A stretch of 64,000 bases of DNA, from assembly GCF_041435115.1 (NCBI RefSeq), contig NZ_CP108046.1, positions 8,556,001 through 8,620,000 of the forward strand, read 5' to 3'. The notes beneath the pieces are model-generated. The model was given only the letters and a program-made list of their open reading frames with translations, was not told where the DNA came from and did no database searches. Positions 26,711-35,693 of the stretch are shown one piece after another. The position numbers and the translations under genes are program-made. Position 1 is the first letter of the stretch. Each line of letters starts with the position of its first letter. Source of the DNA: Streptomyces sp. NBC_00289 (GTDB taxonomy: Bacteria; Actinomycetota; Actinomycetes; Streptomycetales; Streptomycetaceae).

Positions 26711-27979
26711 TCAGGACGCTTCGCCCGTCACCGTGAGCTCCGGACAGGCCAGCGCCGTCGCCGGGTCCTGGGCCGCGCCGCCCGCGGGGACCCAGCGGCC
26801 ACGCTCCTTGCGATACGGCCACCAGCGGCCGTCACGACCCAGGCGCAGCTGGCTCGGCGCACCGACCACCGTCCACCGGTTGCCCCTCGCCTGCAACGAC
26901 GGCCGTTCGCTCTCGTCCCAGGCGTTCTCCAGGGCCGCACGCGCGCGTGCGAGAGCCTCGCCCTCCACCCGCCACTCCTCGTCGAGCACGGCCAGCGCGG
27001 CGACGCCCCCGTGATGCCAGGCCGCCACGGCCCGTGACAGACCGTCCCGGTCGCGCCCCGATCCGCGGGCGAGCCGCTCCGCGACGTCCCGCGCGGGGTC
27101 GCCGACGGCCAGCCGTACCGCATCCTGCGCGATCGTCAACTCCCCTTCGCACGGCTGCTGTCCATGCCCCGGCCGGAGCGCCTCGACGAGCAGGCGGTAC
27201 GCCTCGGCGGCGGTCGCCGAGGCCAGACACTCCAGCGCCGCCGGGTCCACCCCGGGTGCCGGCGGGGCCTCGGTGTCCAGCGACAGCGCGACGCCGGGAC
27301 CTCCGGGAACTTCCGGCAGGGGCGGCAGCGGAGGCAGGTCCACGGCGGCCGCGAACGCGCCGGCGGCCGCGACTCCCGCCCGCCCCGAGGACTCCCGCGC
27401 GGGCCCGGCGCCGCGCTCCCGCAACTCCTCCAGGAGACCGCGTTCGCCGCGTCCGCGCAGGAGCAGCAGGACGAACGGATCCTCGTCCAGAAGCCGAGCC
27501 ACCTGGTAGCACAGGGCGGCTGTGTGGCCGCAGTGGTCCCAGGCGCCGCAGTCGCACTCCGGCTCCAGATCCCCCAGCCCCGGCAGCAGTTCGATCCCCG
27601 CGGCCGCCGCGTCCTCGACCAGGTGAGGAGGCATCTCCCGGTCCAGCAGCGCCGCGACGTGCCCGGCCCGCTCGACAGTCATGGCGACGAAACGGTCCCA
27701 CTGGTCGCCGGACAACTCCGACAGCAACACGTCCGCCCGGTGCGTCGTACGGTCGTGGTCGTGCACGACGGCCGTGATGCGTCCCGGCCGCACCGACACA
27801 GCGCCCACGGCTCCCGCGCGCGCGAGCCGTCGGCCGGTCTTCACCTGTGCCGCGTCCAGCGCCGCGTCCTCCAGTGCCTTGAGCCAGGCCAGGCCCCACC
27901 ACGTCCCGGCGAAGCCCTTCCCGCGCGCGGGAGGCATCGCGGCGAACGTGCGCTCCGCCTGCGCTTCGGACCCGGTCAT
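26711..27979 (-). CDS. SWIM zinc finger protein
   Basis: 422 residues. The SWIM motif CDCGAWDHCGHTAAL (C-x-C-x-n-C-x-H) is clear, about residues 152-166, after RGKGFAGTWWGLAWLKALE, which is typical of the actinobacterial SWIM partner of SNF2 helicases. Its ATG overlaps the helicase stop (ATGA), so the two are translated together. It probably binds nucleic acid or helps the helicase; the exact role is unknown. Confidence 0.88.
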   Translation of the reverse strand: MTGSEAQAERTFAAMPPARGKGFAGTWWGLAWLKALEDAALDAAQVKTGRRLARAGAVGAVSVRPGRITAVVHDHDRTTHRADVLLSELSGDQWDRFVAMTVERAGHVAALLDREMPPHLVEDAAAAGIELLPGLGDLEPECDCGAWDHCGHTAALCYQVARLLDEDPFVLLLLRGRGERGLLEELRERGAGPARESSGRAGVAAAGAFAAAVDLPPLPPLPEVPGGPGVALSLDTEAPPAPGVDPAALECLASATAAEAYRLLVEALRPGHGQQPCEGELTIAQDAVRLAVGDPARDVAERLARGSGRDRDGLSRAVAAWHHGGVAALAVLDEEWRVEGEALARARAALENAWDESERPSLQARGNRWTVVGAPSQLRLGRDGRWWPYRKERGRWVPAGGAAQDPATALACPELTVTGEAS

Positions 27980-30825
27980 CGCGTTCCCCCTCGCAGCTCC
28001 ACCAGATCGGCCAGCTCCGCGTCCGTGAGCTCGGTGACCGCCGCCTCGGCGGAGCCGAGCACGGCGTCGGCGAGTTCCTGTTTGCGGCCCAGCATGTCGG
28101 CGATGCGGTCCTCGATGGTTCCCTCGGTGATCAGTCGGTGCACCTGGACGGGGCGGGTCTGGCCGATCCGATACGCCCGGTCGGTTGCCTGTGCCTCGAC
28201 GGCGGGATTCCACCAGCGGTCGTAGTGCACGACGTGCTCTGCGCGCGTGAGGTTCAGGCCCGTGCCCGCGGCCTTCAACGACAGCAGGAAAACGGGGACT
28301 TCGCCGTCCTGGAAGCGCCCTACCATCGCCTCGCGTTCGACGACGGGAGTTCCGCCGTGCAGGAACTGGGTGGACACGCCACGCGCTGCCAGGTGCCGTT
28401 CGATGATGCGCGCCATGCGCACGTACTGCGTGAAGACCAGGACGCTCGCCCCCTCGGAGAGGATGGTGTCGAGCAGTTCGTCCAGAAGCTCGAGCTTTCC
28501 GGAGCGTCCGGCGATGCGCGGCCGCTCCTCCTTGAGGAACTGCGCCGGATGGTTGCAGATCTGCTTGAGCCCCGTCAGCAGCTTCACGATCAGCCCCCGC
28601 CTCACCATGCTGTCCGCCCCGGCGATCTCGGCGAGCGTCTCGCGCACCACGGCCTCGTACAGGCCCGCCTGCTCCGTCGTGAGCGACACGGCACGGTCGG
28701 TCTCGGTCTTCGGCGGCAGCTCCGGAGCGATCCCCGGATCGGACTTACGACGCCGCAGCAGGAACGGGCGCACAAGCCGGGCGAGCCGCTCCGCCGCGGC
28801 GGGATCCCGGCCACCCTCGACGGGCTGCGCGTACCGCGTGCGGAAGGTGCCGAGGCGGCCCAGCAGCCCCGGGGTCGTCCAGTCGAGGATCGCCCACAGC
28901 TCCGAGAGGTTGTTCTCCACCGGGGTGCCGGTGAGCGCCACGCGTGCGCGTGCGCCGATCGAGCGCAGCTCCCGCGCAGTCGCCGAGTACGGGTTCTTCA
29001 CGTGCTGGGCCTCGTCCGCCACCACCATGCCCCACGACACCTCGGCGAGCCGGGCCGCCTCCAGACGCATCGTCCCGTAGGTGGTGAGCACGAACTCACC
29101 GTCGACCAGGGCGTCGAGACCGCGGCGGGGACCGTGGAAGCGGCGTACGGGGGTGCCCGGCGCGAACTTCTCGATCTCCCGCTGCCAGTTGCCCATCAGG
29201 GAGGTCGGGCACACCACGAGGGTCGCCCCGGCGGACGACGCGTCGCTCTGCCGGTGCAGATGCAGCGCGATCAGCGTGATGGTCTTGCCGAGGCCCATGT
29301 CGTCGGCCAGGCAGCAGCCCAGGCCCAGGGACGTCATCCGGGCCAGCCAGCCGAGCCCCCGCCGCTGGTAGTCCCGCAGCGTGGCCGTGAGCGCGGCGGG
29401 CTGTTCCACCGGCTCCTGGCCCTCCGGGTCCGCGAGCCGCTCCCGCAGCGCCTCCAGCCACCCCGTGGCGTGTACGTCGACCCTGCGGCCGTCGACCTCC
29501 GCGGACCCCGTGAGAGCGGCGCCGAGCGCGTCGACGGGCGTCAGTTTTCGATCCTGCCGCGCCTGGGCTTGCCGCACCTCCCGCGGATCGATCAGCACCC
29601 ACTGGTCGCGCAGGCGCACGAGCGGGCGGTTGGCCTCGGCGAGCCGGTCGAGTTCCTCGCGGGTGAGCTGCTGCTCGCCGAGCGCGAACCACCAGTCGAA
29701 GGCGAGCAGCGCGTCGGCTGACAGGAACGAGGGAGCGTCCGACAGGAGCGGGCCCGGCCGGGGCCCCTCGTCCGGCGGACCGACCACGGCGCGAGTGGTC
29801 AGCCCGCGGGCCATGTTCTTCGGCCAGCGCACGTCGACTCCGGCACCGGACAGGGCCAGCGCCCCCTCCCCGAGCAGGTCGGCCACCTCGTCGTCGGCGA
29901 GGTCGACGGCGTCCGGCACGGTCGCCGACAGCAGTGGCGTAAGGGGCGGCCACGTCTTGGCCGCACGGCGCAGCGCGAGCAGGGTGTCCATCCGCGCGCG
30001 TGGACCGAAGGAGGCACCGGCGGCCCCGGATTCCGCCCACAGGTCGTCGGCGTCCGCGACGAGCGCCGGGTCGCTCACGCTGTGCACCTGGAGCACGGCC
30101 CGGAACGACGGTGCCGTCTCGTCCTGCGCGGTGGTCGCCAGCCCGGGCACCTCGACACGCAGCGACAGGCGTACGCCCGCGTCGTGACCCGCGGCCACGT
30201 CGGCGGCCCAAGCGCGCTGCCCGGGCAGGTGCTGCGGTTCCGGCACGGCGTAGGCGGGGCCGCCCGTCACGAGCGAGGCCGCGGGGGAGCGGGGGAGCGT
30301 GTCGGCGATCGCGTCCAGGAAGGCGCGCAGCAGCCGCTCCGGCGCGGGCAGTCGCGTCGGAGCGGTGCCACTCACCGGCACGGCGTGCGCCTCGGGCGGC
30401 ATCGCGGCGGCGAGTTCGCGGACGCGCTCCAGGTCCGCCGCGCCCAGAGGGCCCGTACGCCAGGAGTCGTGATCGGCCGAGGACAGGCCGGGCAGCAGGA
30501 GTCCGCGCGCGACCAGTTGCAGGGCCAGCACGGTGGCCCTGCCCCAGAAGACCGTCGCCCGGTGTCCGTGGGCGCAGGCACGCGCGCGTGTGAGGACGGG
30601 CAGGGCGTCGCGCACCGACAGCCGGACGGCGGGCACGCTCACCAGCGCGACCTCCTCGCCGTCGGGCACGGCGACGGTCAAGGTCTCGACGGTCCCTGCG
30701 GCGACGGCCGGGGGTGCGCTGCCGTCCGGCCACCAGAAGACGACGCCGCCCGTACGGGGCGGATCGCCGGGCACGAACACGGCACTGCAGCGGGCCAGTT
30801 CAGCGATCTCGGACGCCGTTGCCAC
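27976..30825 (-). CDS. SNF2-family DEAD/DEAH-box helicase
   Basis: 949 residues. The C-terminal two thirds carry the Swi2/Snf2 ATPase: motif I CCLADDMGLGKTIT, motif II VVADEAQHVKNP, motif III ALTGTPVENNLSELW, and the C-terminal motifs VFTQYVRMARIIERHL and RAYRIGQTRPVQVHRL. The N-terminal region is the actinobacterial SNF2-N type. The GTG at 30825 was chosen because AGGGG lies 7 bases upstream and the protein then starts like its relatives (VATASEIAELARCSAVFVPG). It probably remodels protein-DNA complexes, coupled with the SWIM partner. Confidence 0.9.
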   Translation of the reverse strand: MATASEIAELARCSAVFVPGDPPRTGGVVFWWPDGSAPPAVAAGTVETLTVAVPDGEEVALVSVPAVRLSVRDALPVLTRARACAHGHRATVFWGRATVLALQLVARGLLLPGLSSADHDSWRTGPLGAADLERVRELAAAMPPEAHAVPVSGTAPTRLPAPERLLRAFLDAIADTLPRSPAASLVTGGPAYAVPEPQHLPGQRAWAADVAAGHDAGVRLSLRVEVPGLATTAQDETAPSFRAVLQVHSVSDPALVADADDLWAESGAAGASFGPRARMDTLLALRRAAKTWPPLTPLLSATVPDAVDLADDEVADLLGEGALALSGAGVDVRWPKNMARGLTTRAVVGPPDEGPRPGPLLSDAPSFLSADALLAFDWWFALGEQQLTREELDRLAEANRPLVRLRDQWVLIDPREVRQAQARQDRKLTPVDALGAALTGSAEVDGRRVDVHATGWLEALRERLADPEGQEPVEQPAALTATLRDYQRRGLGWLARMTSLGLGCCLADDMGLGKTITLIALHLHRQSDASSAGATLVVCPTSLMGNWQREIEKFAPGTPVRRFHGPRRGLDALVDGEFVLTTYGTMRLEAARLAEVSWGMVVADEAQHVKNPYSATARELRSIGARARVALTGTPVENNLSELWAILDWTTPGLLGRLGTFRTRYAQPVEGGRDPAAAERLARLVRPFLLRRRKSDPGIAPELPPKTETDRAVSLTTEQAGLYEAVVRETLAEIAGADSMVRRGLIVKLLTGLKQICNHPAQFLKEERPRIAGRSGKLELLDELLDTILSEGASVLVFTQYVRMARIIERHLAARGVSTQFLHGGTPVVEREAMVGRFQDGEVPVFLLSLKAAGTGLNLTRAEHVVHYDRWWNPAVEAQATDRAYRIGQTRPVQVHRLITEGTIEDRIADMLGRKQELADAVLGSAEAAVTELTDAELADLVELRGGTR

Positions 30826-31152
30826 GGGAATCCCCTGCACAGGAATACCGAACTCCTCAAATTTGACTAGCCTCTCGGAGTCGCCGAGGGTACAGCACCC
30901 GACGACGCAACGGGAACAGGCCCTCCGACGCACGCGGAGGTGGGCCGGCACTCCGGGCGGAGTAGGCACGGAGCGGTCCGGGCATCACGCGAGACAGGCA
31001 TGGGCGGCGCCGACCGCCCTCGGAGCGAGCACAATAGGGGTCCGTCTCAGGGGCGTCTCAGGGGCGACTCAGGGTCGCGGTTCGGAACCATGCGAAGCCC
31101 AAAGCCGTTTTTCTGGGCAGAGAGCGGCAGTGGCCGCGAAGGAGGCGACGCA
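30826..31152. other. Intergenic region between divergent genes
   Basis: No gene is supported here. It holds a lower-GC patch (CAAATTTGACTAG near 30860) and an 11-bp tandem repeat GTCTCAGGGGC (31044-31076, two exact units and one variant), and should contain promoters for the helicase and for the small membrane protein. Confidence 0.5.
31044..31076. repeat. 11-bp tandem repeat, three units
   Basis: GTCTCAGGGGC at 31044 and 31055, then GACTCAGGGTC at 31066, upstream of the small membrane protein gene. Confidence 0.7.
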
Positions 31153-31335
31153 ATGTCGAAGAACGCGAAGATCGCCGCAGGAGGTGTGGCGGTCGGGCTC
31201 ATCCTGTTGATCTGGCTGCCCTGGTGGGCCGCGCTCCTGATAGTCCTGGGGGTTCCGGCGGCCGCGTATCTCACGCTCGACCCCTCGCAACGGCGCCGGC
31301 TGCGCCGCGTCACCCGCAAGGAGCTCGGTCGCTGA
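31153..31335 (+). CDS. Small two-helix membrane protein
   Basis: 60 residues. A short basic N-terminus is followed by hydrophobic helices (GVAVGLILLIWLPWWAALLI, then VLGVPAAAYL) and a basic tail (RRRLRRVTRKELGR). An excellent AAGGAGG ribosome binding site precedes the ATG. Conserved membrane proteins of this type are frequent in streptomycetes; the function is unknown. Confidence 0.8.
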   Translation: MSKNAKIAAGGVAVGLILLIWLPWWAALLIVLGVPAAAYLTLDPSQRRRLRRVTRKELGR

Positions 31336-31345
31336 CACGGCCCTG

Positions 31346-31380
31346 CCCCGGTGCACCGTCCCGCACACGGCGCACCGGGG
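31346..31380. terminator. Hairpin terminator between convergent genes
   Basis: A perfect 9-bp stem CCCCGGTGC (31346-31354) / GCACCGGGG (31372-31380), directly after the small membrane protein gene and before the convergent gene end. There is no T run, as is usual in this group. Confidence 0.65.
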
Positions 31381-31431
31381 TGCGGACCGACAAGGCCGGA
31401 ACCCCCGAATTCGGGATCGACAGGACCGGCA

Positions 31432-32271
31432 TCAGCTGGGGCGTACGGCCATCCTGTCGAGGGCGTCGAGGAGGCCCGGCAGTTTGGGCCCCCGGCCCAC
31501 CGGAAGCACCTCGCCGGGCTCGTCGTCGAGGAGTACGAAGGCGATGTCGTCGGTCCGGGCCACGAGCGACCAGCCCGGACCGTCCGCGCGGAGGATCCGG
31601 GCGTCTCCGGACGCGAAGGACGACCGGACCCGGCCGAGGGGCGGCGGGGCGTCCACGTACGCGTGCGCCTCGGCCAGCACACGCTGGACACCGCCACGAC
31701 CCTTCCTGTCGCCCGGCGCCCGGTCCTGGCCGGCTTCGGGCTCGGCGGATCCGCCGTCCGGACTCAAGAAGTCCGCTTCGTTGATCTGCTCCCGCCACAC
31801 CGACCACCGGAGCGCGATCTCGTCGGCGCCCATACGTCGCTGGGCCGGACCCCAGACGCTGGTGTCCGGCGGTGACAGCGGGGCGCCGTCGACCACATCG
31901 GGGCCGGGATCGTGCGGCGCGGGCACTCCCGGAGCCGCCACGGCGACATCGAGGGGCCAGCCTGGCAGCGCGGCGACGACCGTGTGCTCCTGCGGAGACA
32001 GCTCGTGCTCCATGCCACAGTCCCAGGACGCGATGGCGACGGCGACCAGCGAGACGTCGTCGATGACGACCGTCCACCGGGCACCCTCCCCGTCCTGGCC
32101 CAGCACCAGGCCGTACCCGTCGGCCAGCGGTGCCATGCCGAGCGCCGCGCAGGCCTCCGGGTAGTCGTCGCCCAGGACACTCGGGAACTTCGCCGGCGTC
32201 AGCAGTGCCGCCGTGAGCACGTAGAGCGCGTCGTCCGAGGCGGCGACGGTTTCCTCTTCCGTCCCTGCCAT
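31432..32271 (-). CDS. Conserved hypothetical protein (actinobacterial)
   Basis: 279 residues, acidic, without membrane segments. Notable parts are an N-terminal ASDDALYVLTAALLTPAKFP, a central WDCGMEHELSPQEH and a C-terminal segment RTDDIAFVLLDDEPGEVLPV. I do not recognise a named family, but codon bias and length support a real gene. It lies convergent with the small membrane protein gene. Confidence 0.7.
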   Translation of the reverse strand: MAGTEEETVAASDDALYVLTAALLTPAKFPSVLGDDYPEACAALGMAPLADGYGLVLGQDGEGARWTVVIDDVSLVAVAIASWDCGMEHELSPQEHTVVAALPGWPLDVAVAAPGVPAPHDPGPDVVDGAPLSPPDTSVWGPAQRRMGADEIALRWSVWREQINEADFLSPDGGSAEPEAGQDRAPGDRKGRGGVQRVLAEAHAYVDAPPPLGRVRSSFASGDARILRADGPGWSLVARTDDIAFVLLDDEPGEVLPVGRGPKLPGLLDALDRMAVRPS

Positions 32272-32406
32272 CCCAGCCTCCCCAATCGTTCATCCAACCG
32301 CGCGCACCCTAGTGCGACGGGAAGGCCCTTGTCACGACCGTGACGCATACCCGGAGCTGCAGTTTCCGACGGGAAGGGGCGAATCGACCATCCGCGCCCC
32401 GCCGCG

Positions 32407-32748
32407 TCATACCGCCGGTAGCCCCAGAAGTGCTCGAGCCACGGTACGCGGCGACTCGTCGCGCTCCCTCGCGAGGGCGACGACCGCCCGGCACGCCAGC
32501 TCGTTCACTCCGAACGACAGCGCTTCCGGCGAGACCCAGCCCGCCGCCTCGTCGATCCGTTCCTGGTCGTCCTCCGCGCAGGCCGAGACGTATGCGGCGG
32601 CCGCCTCGAACAGGTTGTGCGCGCGTGTGTCCGGGCCGGTGTCCGACCCGGTGCGCAGCGCGTCGAGGACTCCGGTGACGGACCTGCGGATCCTGGCGAG
32701 CATGCTGACCACCTTCCCCCTGCGTGACTTCCGTGGCTCATCGTCCAT
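32407..32748 (-). CDS. Small conserved hypothetical protein
   Basis: 113 residues, basic N-terminus (RKSRRGKVVSMLARIRRSV) and a helical body (LFEAAAAYVSACAEDDQERI, then EALSFGVNELACRAVVALA). No known domain is recognised. It is divergent from the oxygenase-like gene, with about 50 bases between starts. Confidence 0.6.
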   Translation of the reverse strand: MDDEPRKSRRGKVVSMLARIRRSVTGVLDALRTGSDTGPDTRAHNLFEAAAAYVSACAEDDQERIDEAAGWVSPEALSFGVNELACRAVVALARERDESPRTVARALLGLPAV

Positions 32749-32801
32749 GTCCTGTCACCCAACGTAGAGTTGGAGCTCCGGCGGCAGAAGGGGGCGGTGC
32801 G

Positions 32802-33698
32802 GTGAAGCGCTACGAACGGCTCCGGCAGATCCGGGCGATGGACCCGGAGAAGGATGCCTGGGAGATCTACCGGCTCAGTTCCGCGTACGAGTTCCCGTGG
32901 GACTACAGCCGCGCCCTCGAGCTGGCCCTCTACCGAACGTACGCCGTGCCGAGCATCGGCCGGCTGCTCGCCGAGACGGCCGAGCTCACACAGCGGACAC
33001 AGAAACGCTACGACGACACCGCACTGCTCCTCGACGCCGTCGTCGAGCACGGCTTCGCAAGCGAACAGGGCCGCACCTCGATCCGCCGCATCAACCAGAT
33101 GCACCGCAGCTACGACATAGCCAACGACGACATGCGGTATGTGCTGTGCACGTTCGTCGTGGTGCCCAGGCGCTGGATCGACGCGTACGGGTGGCGCCGC
33201 CTGTCGCGCCACGAGGTCGTCGCCTCCGCCGTGCATTACCGCACCCTGGGACAGCACATGGGCATCGAGGACATTCCGGCGTCCTACGAAGAGTTCGAGG
33301 CGTGCCTCGACGCCTACGAGGAGGCCCGTTTCGGCTGGGACACGGGAGCGCGGCGGGTCTCGGACGCCACGCTCTCCCTGATGGCCTCCTGGTACCCCAG
33401 TCCGCTCGCGCCGCTTCTGCGCGCCTCGACGCTCGCCCTGCTGGACGAGCCGCTCCTGCGCGCCTTCCGCTACCAGCCGCCGAGCGCCGCCACCCGCGTT
33501 CTCGTGCGCCGTGCGGTACGACTGCGGGGACGCGCCGTGCGTCTGCTGCCGCCGCGCCAGGCCCCGCATCACGCGCGGCAGAACCCGGAGATCAAGGGTT
33601 ATCCCAACGGCTACCGACTCGCCGAGCTGGGCACCCGCCCTGTTCCCGGCCTGCGGGGCTGCCCCGTACGGCACCTGGACGGCTCAGCCGCCGAGTGA
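32802..33698 (+). CDS. Oxygenase MpaB-like protein (DUF2236 family)
   Basis: 298 residues. The helical DUF2236/MpaB-like fold is suggested by RYERLRQIRAMDPEKDAWEI, then YDDTALLLDAVVEHGF and HRSYDIANDDMRYVLCTFV, with a His and Asp in positions consistent with haem binding. The GTG at 32802 has an AAGGGGG-type ribosome binding site. Relatives include a latex-clearing-protein-like haem group; the substrate here is unknown. Confidence 0.7.
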   Translation: MKRYERLRQIRAMDPEKDAWEIYRLSSAYEFPWDYSRALELALYRTYAVPSIGRLLAETAELTQRTQKRYDDTALLLDAVVEHGFASEQGRTSIRRINQMHRSYDIANDDMRYVLCTFVVVPRRWIDAYGWRRLSRHEVVASAVHYRTLGQHMGIEDIPASYEEFEACLDAYEEARFGWDTGARRVSDATLSLMASWYPSPLAPLLRASTLALLDEPLLRAFRYQPPSAATRVLVRRAVRLRGRAVRLLPPRQAPHHARQNPEIKGYPNGYRLAELGTRPVPGLRGCPVRHLDGSAAE

Positions 33699-33726
33699 AC
33701 CCCGGCCGTGGGGCCGGGCCGGCGGG

Positions 33727-34326
33727 TCAGCCCGCGCGGGTCGCCAGTGCCAGGAACCGGGCGTCCTCGTCGGCGTACGAGGTCATGCGCCACCCCGAAG
33801 CTGCCAGCAGCGGGCCGAGGTTGGGCTCCGCGCGCAGGTCGTCCGGTGTGATCCTTCTGCCCTGGCGGGCCGCGAGCGCCGCCCTGCCGATCGGGTGGAA
33901 CAGGGCCAGCGTGCCGCCGGGTCGCACCACACGTGCCAGCTCCCGCAGGTTCTCCGCCGGACGCGGCAGGTGGGAGACGAGGCCCGCGCCGAACACCGCG
34001 TCGAGCGACTCCTGGCGCAAGGGCAGCGCGGTGACGTCGGTGAGCAGCAGCTGTCCGGCGCGGCTCCGTCCGGCACGGACGGCGGCCTGCAGCATGGCCG
34101 GGGTCAGATCGGCGCCGATGACCATTCCGGAGGGCCCCACAGCCGCGCGCAGGGACGGCAGAGCGCGTCCGGTGCCGCAGCCCGCGTCGAGGACACGATC
34201 GCCTGCGCGCAGTCCGAGGCTGTCGACCGCGGCCGCGTAGGCGGGGCCGTCGTCGGGGAACCGGCTGTCCCAGTCGGCGGCCCGGCTGGTGAAGAACTCC
34301 TGGACGTGTGTGTGGTCGTCGCTCAT
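33727..34326 (-). CDS. Class I SAM-dependent methyltransferase
   Basis: 199 residues. The SAM-binding motif VLDAGCGTGRALPSL (about 45-60) is followed by MVIGADLTPAMLQAA, then the motif IV-like LDAVFGAGLVSHLPRP and VVRPGGTLALFHPIG. The ATG at 34326 has an AAGGAC site. Its upstream region contains a hairpin similar to the right end of the tnpB element. The substrate is unknown. Confidence 0.85.
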   Translation of the reverse strand: MSDDHTHVQEFFTSRAADWDSRFPDDGPAYAAAVDSLGLRAGDRVLDAGCGTGRALPSLRAAVGPSGMVIGADLTPAMLQAAVRAGRSRAGQLLLTDVTALPLRQESLDAVFGAGLVSHLPRPAENLRELARVVRPGGTLALFHPIGRAALAARQGRRITPDDLRAEPNLGPLLAASGWRMTSYADEDARFLALATRAG

Positions 34327-34344
34327 CGGGTCTGTCCTTCGTGG

Positions 34345-34372
34345 ATACCCCGGCCTTTGGGTCGGGGAGGAA
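34345..34372. repeat. Relic of an IS605/IS1341-type right-end hairpin
   Basis: ACCCCGGCC then TTTGGGTCGGGGAGGAA closely resembles the right end reconstructed for the tnpB element downstream (ATCCCCCGCC then TCTAGGCGGGGGAGGAA). It sits about 110 bases before that element and inside the leader of the methyltransferase gene. It suggests a former neighbouring copy. Confidence 0.55.
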
Positions 34373-34455
34373 ACGAAGCTCCTGCGGAGCAGGTCAGGGG
34401 AAGCCGGTTCGCCAGGGCTGACCGGCGTGCGCCGTCCATCGGCCGACACTCGCCG

Positions 34456-34482
34456 CTCACACAGAAACAGATACTGTGTGAG
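34456..34482. repeat. Left hairpin just before tnpB
   Basis: CTCACACAG (34456-34464) and CTGTGTGAG (34474-34482) form a perfect 9-bp inverted repeat with a 9-base loop. The right arm is 3 bases before the GTG start, so it could be the element's left end, a TnpB operator or a translation control hairpin. Confidence 0.6.
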
Positions 34483-34484
34483 GT

Positions 34485-35693
34485 GTGACGCAGCAGGTCA
34501 AGCGGGCGTTCAGGTACCGCTTTTACCCCAGCGACGAGCAGGCAGCTGAGCTGTCGCGCACGTTCGGCTGCGTGCGCCTCGTCTACAACAAGGCGCTGGA
34601 GGAGCGCACGCGGGCCTGGTACGGCGAGCAGCGCCGCATCTCCTATGTGCAGTCCTCGGCCGCGCTGACGGAGTGGAAGAAGACCGGGGAGCTGGCCTTT
34701 TTGACGGAGGTGTCCTCGGTCCCGCTGCAGCAGGCGCTGCGTCATCTTCAGACGGCGTTCGGGAACTTCTTCGCCAAGCGCGCGAAGTACCCGCGCTACA
34801 AGTCTCGCAAGAAGTCCCGGGCGTCGGCCGAGTACACCCGCAGCGCCTTCACCTGGCGCGAGGGGCGCCTGACTTTGGCGAAGATGACGCAGCCCCTGGA
34901 CATCCGCTGGTCGCGTGCCCTGCCGGAAGGTGCCGAGCCCACGACGGTGACCGTGTCCCGGGACGCGGCGGGTCGCTGGTTCGTGTCCCTGCTGTGCGAG
35001 GACACCATCGCCCCGGCCGCCGCCACCACGGCGGCCGTCGGCCTGGACGCCGGGATCACCTCGCTGGTGACACTGTCCACCGGGGAAAAGGTCGCCAACC
35101 TCAAGCATGAGAGGCGGGATCGCGCGCGGCTGGCCCGCGCGCAGCGGGAGCTGTCGCGCAAGGTGAAGGGCTCGGCGAACCGCGAGAAGGCCCGGCTCAA
35201 GGTGGCCCGCGTGCATGCGCGGATCGCCGACCGGCGCCGTGACTGTCTGCACAAGCTGTCGACTCGACTCGTCCGTGAGAACCAAACGGTCGTGATCGAG
35301 GACCTGAGTGTCCGCAACTTGCTGAAGAACGGCACGCTCGCACGCGCCATCAGTGACGCGGCCTGGATGCAATTGCGTTCCATGCTGGAGTACAAGTGCG
35401 CCTGGTACGGGCGCGAGTTCGTCGTGATCGACCGCTTCTTCCCCAGCAGCAAGCTGTGCGGGGACTGCGGTACGGTCGCGGCGAAGCTGCCGCTGAACGT
35501 CCGCGAGTGGACGTGTGCCTGCGGCGCGGTGCATGACCGCGACGTGAACGCGGCGCGCAACATCCTGGCCGCCGGGCTGGCGGCGTCTGCCTGTGGAGAC
35601 GGTGTAAGACCTCAACGGGAGTCCTCCCGGACGGGGCGGTCGTCGGTGAAGCAGGAATCCCAGCGGGTGACCGCTGGAATCCCCCGCCTCTAG
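34485..35693 (+). CDS. tnpB: TnpB RNA-guided nuclease of an IS605/IS1341-type element
   Basis: 402 residues. RuvC-like catalytic residues: D188 in GLDAGITSLVT, E272 in VVIEDLSVRNLL and D353 in HDRDVNAARNIL. A zinc ribbon has Cys at about 325, 328 (KLCGDCG) and 344, 346 (WTCACG). The N-terminal REC/wedge parts (RYRFYPSDEQAAELSRTFG) are normal. TnpB cuts DNA guided by a right-end RNA and helps the element persist. The GTG start at 34485 fits the family length. Its TAG lies at the point where an IS1182-type element has inserted, so the guide RNA scaffold is broken here. All motifs look intact. Confidence 0.92.
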   Translation: MTQQVKRAFRYRFYPSDEQAAELSRTFGCVRLVYNKALEERTRAWYGEQRRISYVQSSAALTEWKKTGELAFLTEVSSVPLQQALRHLQTAFGNFFAKRAKYPRYKSRKKSRASAEYTRSAFTWREGRLTLAKMTQPLDIRWSRALPEGAEPTTVTVSRDAAGRWFVSLLCEDTIAPAAATTAAVGLDAGITSLVTLSTGEKVANLKHERRDRARLARAQRELSRKVKGSANREKARLKVARVHARIADRRRDCLHKLSTRLVRENQTVVIEDLSVRNLLKNGTLARAISDAAWMQLRSMLEYKCAWYGREFVVIDRFFPSSKLCGDCGTVAAKLPLNVREWTCACGAVHDRDVNAARNILAAGLAASACGDGVRPQRESSRTGRSSVKQESQRVTAGIPRL

